Part shown: positions 8,336 to 17,040 of the stretch, piece after piece
How the letters are laid out: every line of letters starts with the position of its first letter
Position numbering within the stretch: the first letter of the stretch is position 1
NCBI RefSeq assembly: GCF_014204975.1
Contig: NZ_JACHMM010000001.1
Coordinates: 4,030,001-4,094,000 of the forward strand
Reading direction: 5' to 3'
DNA: 64,000 nt
DNA from: Jiangella mangrovi
GTDB lineage: Bacteria > Actinomycetota > Actinomycetes > Jiangellales > Jiangellaceae
Position numbers and translations under genes: made by a program
The notes under the pieces: model-generated
Seen by the model: only the letters and a program-made list of their open reading frames with translations
Told to the model about the DNA's origin: nothing
The model's database searches: none

Positions 8336-9289
8336 GTGGACAGCGCTGCCGCCGATCGCTTCGACGCCGGTCGGTTCGAGGCCAGCCGCCACCGGCTGGC
8401 CTCGCTGGCGTACCGGATGCTGGGATCCGCCGCCGACGCCGAGGACGCCGTCCAGGACGCGTTCTTGCACTGGCAAGGCGTTGACCGGCAGCGCATCCAG
8501 GTCCCGGAGGCGTGGCTGACCAAGGTCGTCACCAACCTGTGCCTCGACCGGCTCCGCTCGGCGCAGGCCCGCCGCGAACGCACGGCCGGCGCGTGGCTGC
8601 CCGAGCCACTGCTGGAGGGCGATCCGATGCTCGGCCCGGCCGGAACCTACGAGCAGCGAGAGTCGGTGTCGCTGGCCGTACTGACGCTGATGGAGCGGCT
8701 ATCACCCCCCGAACGGGCCGTCTACCTGCTGCGCGAGGCGTTCTCCTACGGCCACGCCGAGATCGCCGAGATCCTTGACATCACCGAGTCGGCCAGTCAA
8801 CAGCACCTGCACCGCGCCCGGCGTCGCGTCACCGCGTCGCGACCCCGCGGCGGCGAGGTCGACCCGGCGGCGGCCCGCAGGATCGTCGAGGAGTTCTTCA
8901 CCGCCGCCGCCTCGGGCCGCACCGAACCACTGGTGGCGCTGCTCACCGACGACGCGACGGCGGTCTCCGACGGCGCCGGCCTGACCGAGACGCTGCTGCG
9001 CTACGACACCCCGCAGCGCATCGCCGCCATCGCCCGGGCCGGTTTCGCACCCACCCCCGCGAAGCGGCGATTCGCCGGCGGCACGCCCGCCGTCCACTAC
9101 GCGCTCGTCAACGGTTCCCCCGCCATCCTCTTCGTGCTCGGCGACCAGGTCGTCGGCGCGGTGGCGTTCGACCTCACCGGCGGCAGGATCGCCGCCGTCT
9201 GCGGGGTCGCCGCGCCCGACCGCCTCACCCGCCTCGCCGACGCCTGGCGGCGGCACGAGCCGGGCCCGCCACTCGTCACCGAGTGGTGA
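8336..9289 (+). CDS. ECF41-type RNA polymerase sigma factor with SnoaL-like C-terminus (SigJ-like)
   Basis: The 317-residue protein has sigma region 2 (about residues 15-80, with SAADAEDAVQDAFLHW) and region 4 (about 120-168, RLSPPERAVYLLREAFSYGH). A SnoaL-like extension follows from about residue 175. ECF41 proteins have no separate anti-sigma factor; the extension modulates activity through DGGGK and NPDKL motifs. Here these read DGAGL (about 212) and APDRL (293-297), so both are degenerate. The GTG at 8336 follows AGGGTGG. The gene lies 16 bp after the oxidoreductase gene, so the two are probably cotranscribed, giving positive autoregulation if the promoter assignment is right. Confidence 0.9.
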   Translation: MDSAAADRFDAGRFEASRHRLASLAYRMLGSAADAEDAVQDAFLHWQGVDRQRIQVPEAWLTKVVTNLCLDRLRSAQARRERTAGAWLPEPLLEGDPMLGPAGTYEQRESVSLAVLTLMERLSPPERAVYLLREAFSYGHAEIAEILDITESASQQHLHRARRRVTASRPRGGEVDPAAARRIVEEFFTAAASGRTEPLVALLTDDATAVSDGAGLTETLLRYDTPQRIAAIARAGFAPTPAKRRFAGGTPAVHYALVNGSPAILFVLGDQVVGAVAFDLTGGRIAAVCGVAAPDRLTRLADAWRRHEPGPPLVTEW

Positions 9290-9394
9290 GCTGGGACGGC
9301 GCCGGCTTGGCGGCCCCGACCTCGGGGTCGAGGCCGGCCCAGACGTCGCCCGGGTGTCGCCTGCCGTTCGCCCGGCGTCGGTAGCGTCCTGATC

Positions 9395-9748
9395 ATGCGC
9401 ACCGCTCTCCTGGCAACGGCCGCACTGGTCGCCCTCGCGACAGGCTGCTCCGGGTCCGACGACGACGCCGCCGGCTGCGACTTCGACACCGAGGAGTGGG
9501 CCGGCCTCGACGCCACCGATGACGACCAGGGCGCCCGCAAGGGCGAGCTGGCGGACATGGTCGTCGACTGCGGGCTGCTCGACGACGCCACCCGCGCCGA
9601 GACCGCCGAGCTGCTCGGCGAGGGCGGCGCTACCGACGCCACCAGCTGGGAGTACATGACCCAGCCGACGATGATCGACTTCGAGGTGCTGGTGGTCGAC
9701 TTCGGCCCCGACGACACCGTCACCCGGGTCTACTTCAGCCAGACCTGA
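9395..9748 (+). CDS. Small secreted lipoprotein, function unknown
   Basis: The 117-residue protein has a short signal peptide and lipobox (MRTALLATAALVALATGC), so the mature part should be lipid-anchored outside the membrane at Cys19. The rest is acidic, with two further cysteines (Cys29 and Cys53) that might pair. I do not recognise a family. It ends 36 bp before the DUF385-hemerythrin gene on the same strand. The stretch 9290-9394 before it holds no convincing gene. Confidence 0.7.
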   Translation: MRTALLATAALVALATGCSGSDDDAAGCDFDTEEWAGLDATDDDQGARKGELADMVVDCGLLDDATRAETAELLGEGGATDATSWEYMTQPTMIDFEVLVVDFGPDDTVTRVYFSQT

Positions 9749-9783
9749 CGGTTAGGGTCGAGGGCGACCCTCCGGAGGACACG

Positions 9784-10626
9784 ATCACCGACTACACCCA
9801 GCAGATCGTCGACGAGTTCCGCGCGAACCGCGGCCGCGTCGGCGGGCCGTTCGAGGGAGCCCGGCTGCTCCTGCTCACCACCACCGGCGCCCGCACCGGC
9901 GCCGCGCGCACCGTCCCCGTCGGCTACCTGCCCGACGGCGACGGGAAGGTCGTCGTCATCGGGTCGGCCGGCGGTTCGCCACGGCACCCGGCCTGGTTCC
10001 ACAACCTCGTCGCCCAGCCGCGCGTGCACGTCGAGGACGGCCTGTTCGCCTACGACGCCGACGCCGCCGTCCTCACCGGGGCGGAGCGCGACGCCGTCTT
10101 CGCCCGCGCCGTCGAGGCCGATCCCGGCTGGGCCGGCTACGAGGAGCGCTCCGGCCGCAGGCTGCCCGTCGTCGTGCTGACCCCGGTCCCCGGGCCGCCC
10201 GGCGGTCCGGGCATCGACTCCCCCGGCGCGTTCCTGACGACGGTGCAAGAGGCGTTCCGCCGCGAGCTGGCGCTGGTCCGCGCCGAGGTCGCCGCCGCCG
10301 GCCCACGGCTCGGCGCGCAGCTGCGGCTGAACTGCCTCAGCGCCTGCCAGGGCCTGCACTTCCACCACACCGGCGAGGACACCGCCATCTTCCCGGCCAT
10401 CGAGCGGGCCCGGCCCGACCTCGCGGACGTGCTGGCGCGGCTGCGGGCCGAGCACGGCACCGTCGCGACCCTGATCGAGCGGCTCGAGGCGGCGATCCGG
10501 GGCGACGACGGCGACAGCCCCGGTCCCGCCGTGCTCGCCGACGTCGACGCGCTGATCGAGCAGCTCGAGGCGCACCTGGACTGGGAGGAGCAGCAGCTCG
10601 TCCCCGTCCTCGACGCGCTCTTCTAG
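9784..10626 (+). CDS. DUF385 nitroreductase/quinone reductase-like protein fused to a hemerythrin domain; no standard start
   Basis: The reading frame starts ITDYTQQIVDEFRANRGRVG, as expected for the deazaflavin-dependent (DUF385) family, and continues through GARTGAARTVPVGYL and PAWFHNLVAQPRVHVE. After a proline-rich linker at about residue 140, a hemerythrin-like four-helix domain follows with HFHHTGED, AEHGT and HLDWEEQQL, the expected iron-ligand pattern. No ATG, GTG or TTG fits the conserved N-terminus. A good site (GGAGG, 9774-9778) precedes an ATC at 9784 by 5 bases, and ACG at 9781 could be a mutated ATG. The first in-frame GTG (10024) would remove most of the DUF385 domain. About 280 residues. 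Likely a redox protein; the cofactor is inferred. Confidence 0.75.
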   Translation: MTDYTQQIVDEFRANRGRVGGPFEGARLLLLTTTGARTGAARTVPVGYLPDGDGKVVVIGSAGGSPRHPAWFHNLVAQPRVHVEDGLFAYDADAAVLTGAERDAVFARAVEADPGWAGYEERSGRRLPVVVLTPVPGPPGGPGIDSPGAFLTTVQEAFRRELALVRAEVAAAGPRLGAQLRLNCLSACQGLHFHHTGEDTAIFPAIERARPDLADVLARLRAEHGTVATLIERLEAAIRGDDGDSPGPAVLADVDALIEQLEAHLDWEEQQLVPVLDALF

Positions 10627-10636
10627 CTCCTGCAAT

Positions 10637-10774
10637 GGGCACCTATACCCACCACCAGGACGGCTGGATGGGTACGGTGCCGGGAGGGAGTTTCCCTCGC
10701 TATGGCGAGGAAAACTCCCTCCTGACGCGGCGCGAAGGTCGAGTTGCTGCTGTTCTAGCGGTAGTAACTCGACC
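10637..10774. repeat. Three tandem hairpins between convergent genes
   Basis: The 266-bp gap between two convergent genes holds three inverted repeats in a row. The first has arms 10638-10651 and 10669-10681. The second has 18-bp arms with one mismatch at 10683-10700 and 10705-10722 and a 4-base loop. The third has 16-bp arms at 10737-10752 and 10759-10774. In the second the mismatch would be a G-U pair only in leftward RNA; in the third, three mismatches become G-U pairs only in rightward RNA. No T-run follows any of them. They may be terminators for the two facing transcripts or a REP-like cluster. I see nothing in 10775-10892. Confidence 0.7.
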
Positions 10775-10892
10775 CCGACGGCGTCAGTCGACCCACCCAG
10801 CAGCCTGAGCTCGATGTTGCCGCGCGGCAGCGCACGACGCAGCCGGCTGAGGTGAAGTGGTGCGTAGAGGTGCTAGTTGCGGACTGGTGGCG

Positions 10893-11909
10893 TCAGTTCT
10901 CGGACGTGGCGGCGGCCAGGATGGCGGCCTCGACCTCGGGGTCGAGGCCGACCGCCGGCCGGTCCGGGCGCTGCGGCGCGACGCCGCCGACCGACCGCAG
11001 CCAGGCCCAGGTGTCGGCGACGGTCTCCTCGACCGGGCGCGGCGCCAGCCCGGCGGCCAGCGCCCGCGACACGTCGGCGGAGTGCAGCCCGAGCGAGTCG
11101 TACTCGTGCCCCGGCGGGATCCAGACCGGCAGGTCGTTCCACGGCACCACCCCGGCCGCGAGAATGACCGAGGGGTCGACCCAGCGCAGCGTCGCCGCCC
11201 CGCCGGTGACGGCGACGACGGACGAGAGCAGCGCGCCCATGGTCGTGTGGCCGGGCGTGCTGACGGCGTTGAACACGCCACCCGTCCCGGCCGCGACCGA
11301 CGACACCAGCCAGGACGCCAGGTCGCGGGCATCGATGTACTGGATCGGCAGGTCCGCCGGTCCGGGCGCCAGCATGGGGCCTCCGAGGGCGGCCCGGCCC
11401 AGCCACCACGGCAGCCGACCGATGTCCTCGTACGGGCCGAGGATCAGCCCGGCCCGGGCGATCAGCGCGTGCTCGCCGAACGCCTCGAGGGCGGCCAGCT
11501 CGGCGCCGGCCTTCTGCTGACCGTAGTCACCGTCCTCGGCATCGGGCGACGACTCCACCGCCGGCCAGGACTCGTCGGCCCCGGGCGGCACCGGCGGCGC
11601 GTACACCGACCGGCTGGACACGTACGCGTAGGTCCCGACCCGCCCGGCCAGCGCCGCGGCGCTGTCGCGGACCGCTCGCGGGATGCCGGACCAGGTGTCG
11701 ACGACGGCGTCCCACTCGCGCCCGTCGCCCAGCACCGACAGCGACGACGGGTCGAGCCGGTCGCCGCGCAGCACCTCGACGCCGTCGGCGACCGCTCCCC
11801 CGGCTCGCCAGCCGCGGTTGAACGTCGTCACCTCCCAGCCGCGCGCCACCGCGTCGTCGACCACCGCACGTCCGACGAACCCCGACCCGCCCAGCACCAG
11901 CAACCGCAC
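10893..11909 (-). CDS. NAD-dependent epimerase/dehydratase-family reductase
   Basis: The 338-residue protein starts VRLLVLGGSGFVGRAVVDDA, an extended-SDR Rossmann motif (GxxGxxG). YVSSRSVYAPP contains the catalytic-region Ser/Tyr context, and GDYGQQKAGAELA supplies the YxxxK motif. The C-terminal part (LPIQYIDARDLASWLV) resembles atypical or isoflavone-reductase-like members, so the substrate is uncertain. The GTG at 11909 follows GGGAGG. It is the last gene of the leftward pafB-tat-helY run, 16 bp after the helicase stop. Confidence 0.85.
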   Translation of the reverse strand: MRLLVLGGSGFVGRAVVDDAVARGWEVTTFNRGWRAGGAVADGVEVLRGDRLDPSSLSVLGDGREWDAVVDTWSGIPRAVRDSAAALAGRVGTYAYVSSRSVYAPPVPPGADESWPAVESSPDAEDGDYGQQKAGAELAALEAFGEHALIARAGLILGPYEDIGRLPWWLGRAALGGPMLAPGPADLPIQYIDARDLASWLVSSVAAGTGGVFNAVSTPGHTTMGALLSSVVAVTGGAATLRWVDPSVILAAGVVPWNDLPVWIPPGHEYDSLGLHSADVSRALAAGLAPRPVEETVADTWAWLRSVGGVAPQRPDRPAVGLDPEVEAAILAAATSEN

Positions 11910-11925
11910 AGAACCTCCCACGAAC

Positions 11926-14691
11926 TCAGGCCGACAGCGTCGCGTACGCCACCACGCCGCGCCGAAGCGCCCCGGACGCCAGCCGTGCCGTCTCGCGCAG
12001 CGGCGTGCCGGACGCGGCGTCGGCGATCTGGTCCAGCAGGTCGAGCAGCTGGCGCACCGCCCGGACGAAGTCGCCCGCGGCCAGCTCGGCGTCGCGCAGC
12101 ACGACGTCGAGGCGGTGCCCGCTGGCCCAGCGCCAGGCGGCGTGTGTGAACCCGAGGTCGGGCTCGCGCAGGAAGTCCAGCCGGTGGGTGGACTCGACGT
12201 GGTCGAGGTCGCCCCAGAGCCGCACCATCTCGCCCAGGACGTCGCGCACTGGGCCGGGGGGCAGCCGCGGCGGGACGGCGTCGTCGGGCTGGCGCGACTC
12301 GTAGGTGAGCGCGGCGACCGCGCCAGCCAGCTCCGCGGGGTCGAGGCCGGCCCACACGTCGCGGCGGATGCACTCGGCGGCCAGCAGGTCCAGCTCGCCG
12401 TAGAGCCGCGCCAGCCGCCGCCCCGACGGCGTGACGGTGTCGCCGGACAGGTAGTCGAGGTCCTCGAGCACCCGGCACACCCGGTCGAACTGGCGGGCGA
12501 CGGTGTTGGTGCGCGACTCGACGCGGCGCTGCAGCTGCTCGACCTCGCGCCTGAGCCGCAGCCAGCGCTCGGACCAGCGGGCGTGCTCCTCGCGGTCGGG
12601 GCAGCGGTGGCACGGGTGGTCGCGCAGCTCGCGCCGCAGCCGGGCCAGTTCCTCGTCGTCGGCCGCGGCAGACCGGCCGCGCCGCTTGCCGTGGAACTGC
12701 CGGGGACCGTCGTCGGGCGCCTTGGCCCGCAGCGACGCGGCGAGGTCACGCCGCGAGGCCGGGACCCGCGGGTTGAACGACTTCGGGATGCGCAGCCTCG
12801 CCAGTGGCTCGACGGCGTCCGGGAAGTCGATCAGCGACAGCCGGCGGACCTGACGGCCCTCGGTGAGCACCGTCGGGCGCGGGCCGTCGCCGCCGTGGGG
12901 TCCGCCGCCGGGCATGCCGGGGTCGAGGATGACGGCGAGGCCGGCGAACTTCCCGGTGGGCACCCGGATGACGTCGCCCGGTTTCAGTTTCTCGAGTGCC
13001 GCGGACGACGCCGCCCGCCGCTGCGCCGTCCCCTCGCGGGCCAGCCGCGTCTCGCGGTCCTTGATCGCCTGCCGCAGCCCGGCGTACTCCTCGAAGTCGC
13101 CCTTGTCGCAGGTCATGGCCTCGTGGTAGCCGGTCAGCGCTTCTTCGGCGCGGCGCAGCTGCCGGGCCAGCCCGACGACGGCGCGGTCGGCCTGGAACTG
13201 TGCGAACGACGACTCGAGGATCTCGCGCGCCGCGGTGCGCCCGACGCTGTCGACCAGGTTGACGGCCATGTTGTACGACGGCCGGAACGACGAGTTCAGC
13301 GGGAACGTCCGCGTCGAGGCCAGCCCGGCGAGCGCCGCGGGGTCGAACCCGGGCTGCCACAGCACGACGGCGTGTCCCTCGATGTCGATGCCGCGCCGCC
13401 CGGCCCGCCCTGTGAGCTGCGTGAACTCCCCCGGCGTGACGTCGGCGTGGGTCTCGCCGTTCCACTTGACCAGCCGCTCCAGCACGACGGTGCGGGCCGG
13501 CATGTTGATGCCCAGGGCCAGCGTCTCGGTGGCGAAGACGGCGCGGATGAGGCCGCGGACGAACAGCTCCTCGACGACCTCCTTGAAGGTCGGCAGCATG
13601 CCCGCGTGGTGCGCCGCGACGCCCCGCTCGAGCCCTTCGGACCACTCGTGGAAGCCCAGGACGTGCAGGTCCTCCTCGGGGATGCCGGTGGTGCGCTCCT
13701 CGATGAGCGCGCGGATCTCGGTCTGCTCCTCGGGCGAGGTCAGCCGGACGCCCGCGCTCAGGCACTGCTGCACCGCCGCCTCGCAGCCGGCCCGGCTGAA
13801 CACGAACACGATGGCCGGCAGCAGCCCGGCCGCGTCCAGCTTCTCGAGCACCTCGACCCGGCCCGGCGTGTACGTGCCGCGCGGACGGCGTGGCGGTCGC
13901 CCGCCGCGGCCCGCACGTCCGCCGGGCCGGGAGCTCCGGAAATCGTCACGCCCGGCCCGCACCAGCTCCGGGCTGACCACCTTGCGGCCCCGGCCGTCGC
14001 CGTCGCCGTCGCCCTGCGCGAACAGGTCGAACAGCCGCGGGCCCACCAGCACGTGCTGCCACAGCGGGACCGGGCGCTTCTCCTCGACGACGACGTCGGT
14101 GTCGCCGCGGACGGTGGTGAGCCAGTCGCCGAACTCCTCGGCGTTGGAGACGGTGGCCGAGAGCGAGATGACGCTCACGGACTCCGGGAGGTTGATGATC
14201 ACTTCCTCCCAAACGGCGCCGCGGAACCGGTCGGCGAGATAGTGCACCTCGTCCATGACGACATAGCTCAGCCCGTTGAGCGTCGGCGAGCCCGCGTAGA
14301 GCATGTTCCGCAGCACCTCGGTGGTCATGACGACCACCGGCGCCTCACCGTTCACGGTGTTGTCACCGGTGAGAAGGCCGACCTTGTCCTCACCGTGGCG
14401 GTCGACGAGGTCGTGGTACTTCTGGTTCGACAGTGCCTTGATGGGCGCGGTGTAGAAGCACTTGCGGCCCTCGGCCAGCGCCAGGTGCACGGCGAACTCG
14501 CCGACCAGCGTCTTGCCCGCCCCTGTGGGCGCCGCGACCAGCACGCCGCGGCCGGCCTCGACGCTGCGGCAGGCGCGCAGCTGGAAGTCGTCGAACTCGA
14601 ACCCGTAGTCGGCCTGGAACCGCCGTAGATGCGGGGACGGATCGCGTTGCCGCTGATGCGCTGCCGCGTACCGTTCCGCCGGCGAACTCAT
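11926..14691 (-). CDS. helY: HelY-type DEVH-box RNA helicase (Ski2/Mtr4-like)
   Basis: The 921-residue protein has Walker A at residues 53-61 (AAPTGAGKT), a DEVH box at 147-150, SATVSN motif III and QLTGRAGRRG motif VI, then a long C-terminal helical and arch-like region (GDVIRVPTGKFAGLAVILDPG). This is the Ski2-like architecture. In mycobacteria helY lies beside tatC, tatA, pafC and pafB, and the same order is seen here. A role in RNA turnover is inferred from eukaryotic relatives. The ATG at 14691 overlaps the diacylglycerol kinase stop by 4 bp (ATGA), so the two are translationally coupled. Confidence 0.92.
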   Translation of the reverse strand: MSSPAERYAAAHQRQRDPSPHLRRFQADYGFEFDDFQLRACRSVEAGRGVLVAAPTGAGKTLVGEFAVHLALAEGRKCFYTAPIKALSNQKYHDLVDRHGEDKVGLLTGDNTVNGEAPVVVMTTEVLRNMLYAGSPTLNGLSYVVMDEVHYLADRFRGAVWEEVIINLPESVSVISLSATVSNAEEFGDWLTTVRGDTDVVVEEKRPVPLWQHVLVGPRLFDLFAQGDGDGDGRGRKVVSPELVRAGRDDFRSSRPGGRAGRGGRPPRRPRGTYTPGRVEVLEKLDAAGLLPAIVFVFSRAGCEAAVQQCLSAGVRLTSPEEQTEIRALIEERTTGIPEEDLHVLGFHEWSEGLERGVAAHHAGMLPTFKEVVEELFVRGLIRAVFATETLALGINMPARTVVLERLVKWNGETHADVTPGEFTQLTGRAGRRGIDIEGHAVVLWQPGFDPAALAGLASTRTFPLNSSFRPSYNMAVNLVDSVGRTAAREILESSFAQFQADRAVVGLARQLRRAEEALTGYHEAMTCDKGDFEEYAGLRQAIKDRETRLAREGTAQRRAASSAALEKLKPGDVIRVPTGKFAGLAVILDPGMPGGGPHGGDGPRPTVLTEGRQVRRLSLIDFPDAVEPLARLRIPKSFNPRVPASRRDLAASLRAKAPDDGPRQFHGKRRGRSAAADDEELARLRRELRDHPCHRCPDREEHARWSERWLRLRREVEQLQRRVESRTNTVARQFDRVCRVLEDLDYLSGDTVTPSGRRLARLYGELDLLAAECIRRDVWAGLDPAELAGAVAALTYESRQPDDAVPPRLPPGPVRDVLGEMVRLWGDLDHVESTHRLDFLREPDLGFTHAAWRWASGHRLDVVLRDAELAAGDFVRAVRQLLDLLDQIADAASGTPLRETARLASGALRRGVVAYATLSA

Positions 14692-15602
14692 GGGTCCAAC
14701 GGTATCCCGGCCGCCGGCGCGTACACCCGCTGGGCGCGCGGGACCACGTCGAAGGTGCGCGGCAGCGGGCCGAGCCGCTCGCCGTCGACGTAGGCCGTGA
14801 TGCCCGGTGCGTCCAGCTTGACCCGCCGTGCCCGGTGCACCGTCACGAACGGGTACACCGTGTGGGTGCCGTGCTTGACCCGGCGGAACGCGCGGACCAG
14901 CGTCAGCCGGCTCACCGGGGCCACCACGACGACGTCGAACACGCCGTCGTCGAGCTCCGCGCCGGGCGTGATGCGCAGTCCGCCGCCGTAGGACGCGATG
15001 TTGCCGACGGCGACCAGCATGGCCTCGAGGTCGAGCACCTCGCCGTCGAGCTCGAGGTGGTACGGGATCGGTGTGAAGACGCCCAGCTCGGCGAACGTGG
15101 CGAGGTCGTAGCGGCGCGGTCCCTTGGGCCAGCGCATGCGGTTGACGCGGTCGTTGACCTTCGCGTCGAACCCCGCGGCGACGACGCCGGCGAACCACTG
15201 GCCGTCGGTGCGGCCGAGATCGATCTCGCGCACGTGACCGGCGACGACGGTGTCCGCGGCGGCCTCGGGGTCGCCCAGCGGCAGGCCGAGGGCGCGGGCG
15301 AAGTCGTTGCCGGTGCCGGCCGGGACGACGCCGAACGGGGTGCCGGACCCGGCGACCGCCTGCAGGCCCAGGTGGACCATGCCGTCGCCGCCCACGACGA
15401 CGAGCGCGCACACGCCGTCCTCGACGCTCTCGCGTGCGAGGTCGGCCGCCTCGCGCACGTCGCGGCCCGCCAGGGTGCGCACCGCCAGGCCGGCCTCGGT
15501 CAACCGCTGTGCGGCACGTCGGCCGGCCCGGGCACCACGCCCACGGCCGGCCGACGGGTTGATCAGAAGGGCGAGTTCATCGCCGGCGGCGGCGGTCGTC
15601 AT
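14688..15602 (-). CDS. Diacylglycerol/lipid kinase family protein
   Basis: The 304-residue protein shows the lipid kinase motif VVVGGDGMVHLGLQAV (GGDG at 71-74), PAGTGNDFARALGLP, and a C-terminal YVDGERLGPLP element typical of YegS/DgkB-like enzymes. Members phosphorylate diacylglycerol or sphingoid-like lipids at the membrane face. Its start lies inside the tatC 3' end (26-bp overlap), and its stop overlaps the helicase start, so it belongs to the same operon. Confidence 0.9.
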   Translation of the reverse strand: MTTAAAGDELALLINPSAGRGRGARAGRRAAQRLTEAGLAVRTLAGRDVREAADLARESVEDGVCALVVVGGDGMVHLGLQAVAGSGTPFGVVPAGTGNDFARALGLPLGDPEAAADTVVAGHVREIDLGRTDGQWFAGVVAAGFDAKVNDRVNRMRWPKGPRRYDLATFAELGVFTPIPYHLELDGEVLDLEAMLVAVGNIASYGGGLRITPGAELDDGVFDVVVVAPVSRLTLVRAFRRVKHGTHTVYPFVTVHRARRVKLDAPGITAYVDGERLGPLPRTFDVVPRAQRVYAPAAGIPLDP

Positions 15603-16458
15603 CGTCGTCGATACGGCCCAGCTGGTCGAGCACGTCGTCGGGGGTGGCCTCGTCGTCGGCCAGCCCTGACCCGGCGGTGCGGTCGCGGCGCTTGTCCATG
15701 ACGCGGCAGACCAGCACCGCCACCTCGAACAGCAGCCACATGGGGACGGCCAGCACCATCAGCGAGAGCGGGTCGCCGGTCGGGGTGGCGACGGCGCCGA
15801 AGGCGAAGATGCCGACGATGACCCAGCGCCGGGCCGCGCCCAGCGTCTCGTGGCGCAGCACGCCGACGGCGTTGAGCAGCACGACGAAGATGGGCAGCAG
15901 GAAACCGATGCCGAAGACCAGCACCAGCCGGATCGAGAAGCTGAGGTAGCTGTTGAAGTCGACGAGCATGGACGTGTCGCCGGGCGCGAAGTTCTGCATG
16001 AACACCATCGCGCGCGGCATCAGCCACATGGCCAGCACGACGCCGAGGCCGAACATCGGCACCGCCGCGCCGAGGACGGCCAGCACCCACTTCTTCTCGT
16101 TGCGGTACAGAGCGGGGGTGACGAACGCCCACAGCTGGTAGATCCAGACCGGCGCGGCGAACACGATGCCGGTGAGCATCGCGATGCGCAGCGGCACCGT
16201 CAGCGGGTCGAGCATCTCGCGGAAGTTCAGGTCGGCATTGCGGCCGGTCTGCTCCGCCGCTTCGACGAACGGGTCGACGAGGAAGTCGAAGATGCGCTCG
16301 CGGAAGACGAAGCCGAGAATGCCGAACGCGACCACTGCGAGCGCCGACCAGACCAGCCGGTTGCGCAGCTCGCGCAGGTGTTCGGTGAGGGTCATGCGGC
16401 CCTCGGGGTCACGCTCCGGCTTGGAGCCCTTGCCCCGACGGCCGATCACGGTCGCCAC
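15577..16458 (-). CDS. tatC: Sec-independent protein translocase TatC
   Basis: The 293-residue protein has six membrane segments and the conserved N-terminal HLRELRNRLVWSALAV, which binds twin-arginine signal peptides. TatC with TatA forms the Tat receptor and pore for folded proteins. The basic, polar N-terminal extension and an acidic, arginine-rich tail (DDDDDRRRRR) lie in the cytoplasm. It follows tatA by 19 bp. No tatB is seen nearby, which is normal for actinomycetes with tatB elsewhere or a two-component system. Confidence 0.96.
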   Translation of the reverse strand: MATVIGRRGKGSKPERDPEGRMTLTEHLRELRNRLVWSALAVVAFGILGFVFRERIFDFLVDPFVEAAEQTGRNADLNFREMLDPLTVPLRIAMLTGIVFAAPVWIYQLWAFVTPALYRNEKKWVLAVLGAAVPMFGLGVVLAMWLMPRAMVFMQNFAPGDTSMLVDFNSYLSFSIRLVLVFGIGFLLPIFVVLLNAVGVLRHETLGAARRWVIVGIFAFGAVATPTGDPLSLMVLAVPMWLLFEVAVLVCRVMDKRRDRTAGSGLADDEATPDDVLDQLGRIDDDDDRRRRR

Positions 16459-16477
16459 GTCGGATCAGCGACGCGGA

Positions 16478-16771
16478 TCAGGCGTCGCGGCGCGGCTGGT
16501 CGTCGGCCCGCTGGGCCGGCTGCTGCTGCTGCTGCGGTGCCGTCGGCTGCTCGACCGCGCGCTGCACGGGCTGCTGCGCCTGCGGGGCGGAGCCCTCGCC
16601 GGTGAGGTCGTCGCGCTTGTCGTCCTTGTTGATCAGACCCTCGGTCTCGGACTTGAAGATCTTCAGCGAGCGACCCAGCCCACGCGCGGCATCCGGCAGC
16701 CGCTTGGCCCCGAACAGCAAGAACACGATGGCCAAGACGATGACGAGTTGCCAGGTGCCGATGCTACCCAT
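16478..16771 (-). CDS. tatA: Sec-independent translocase TatA
   Basis: The 97-residue protein has one N-terminal membrane helix ([18 protein letters not shown]), the [17 protein letters not shown] hinge with its amphipathic helix, and a hydrophilic tail rich in glutamine and proline. This is standard TatA. It precedes tatC on the same strand and follows the small membrane protein gene by 84 bp. Confidence 0.96.
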   Translation of the reverse strand: MGSIGTWQLVIVLAIVFLLFGAKRLPDAARGLGRSLKIFKSETEGLINKDDKRDDLTGEGSAPQAQQPVQRAVEQPTAPQQQQQPAQRADDQPRRDA

Positions 16772-16855
16772 GGTCGACCTCTTCCTGACGGGGACGTCCC
16801 GTCGATGGTACCCGCCGCGCTCGACGGACCTGGCATGCCGGTCGCGTGCCGGGGA

Positions 16856-17029
16856 CTACTTCAACCTTGATCCTACGGTTTCGTCAAGGTCGTCTTGCAG
16901 AGCGTTCATCTCGCGCCCCAGCGTCCCGAGCTTGCGGATCAGCACCCAGGCCGCCCGCACGAGCAGCACGATGGCCAGGACCAGCGCGAGGGCGAGAACG
17001 ACGAACAACCAGACGGCGAGCGCGGACAT
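16856..17029 (-). CDS. Small single-pass membrane protein
   Basis: A 57-residue frame starts at ATG 17029 with MSALAVWLFVVLALALVLA, continues as one long hydrophobic helix (about residues 3-33), and ends with a charged helical tail (REMNALQDDLDETVGSRLK) that may form a coiled coil. A frame extending to 17248 only adds sequence antisense to pafC. It lies between pafC (11 bp upstream) and tatA. The position and composition support a real small gene, but the function is unknown. Confidence 0.65.
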   Translation of the reverse strand: MSALAVWLFVVLALALVLAIVLLVRAAWVLIRKLGTLGREMNALQDDLDETVGSRLK

Positions 17030-17040
17030 GAGATATGACC

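Noticed and set aside
9290-9394. Leftward fragment reading DVWAGLDPEVGAAKPAPS
   Set aside because: It resembles a short piece of the helY and epimerase coding sequence but is too short and probably reflects shared codon bias.
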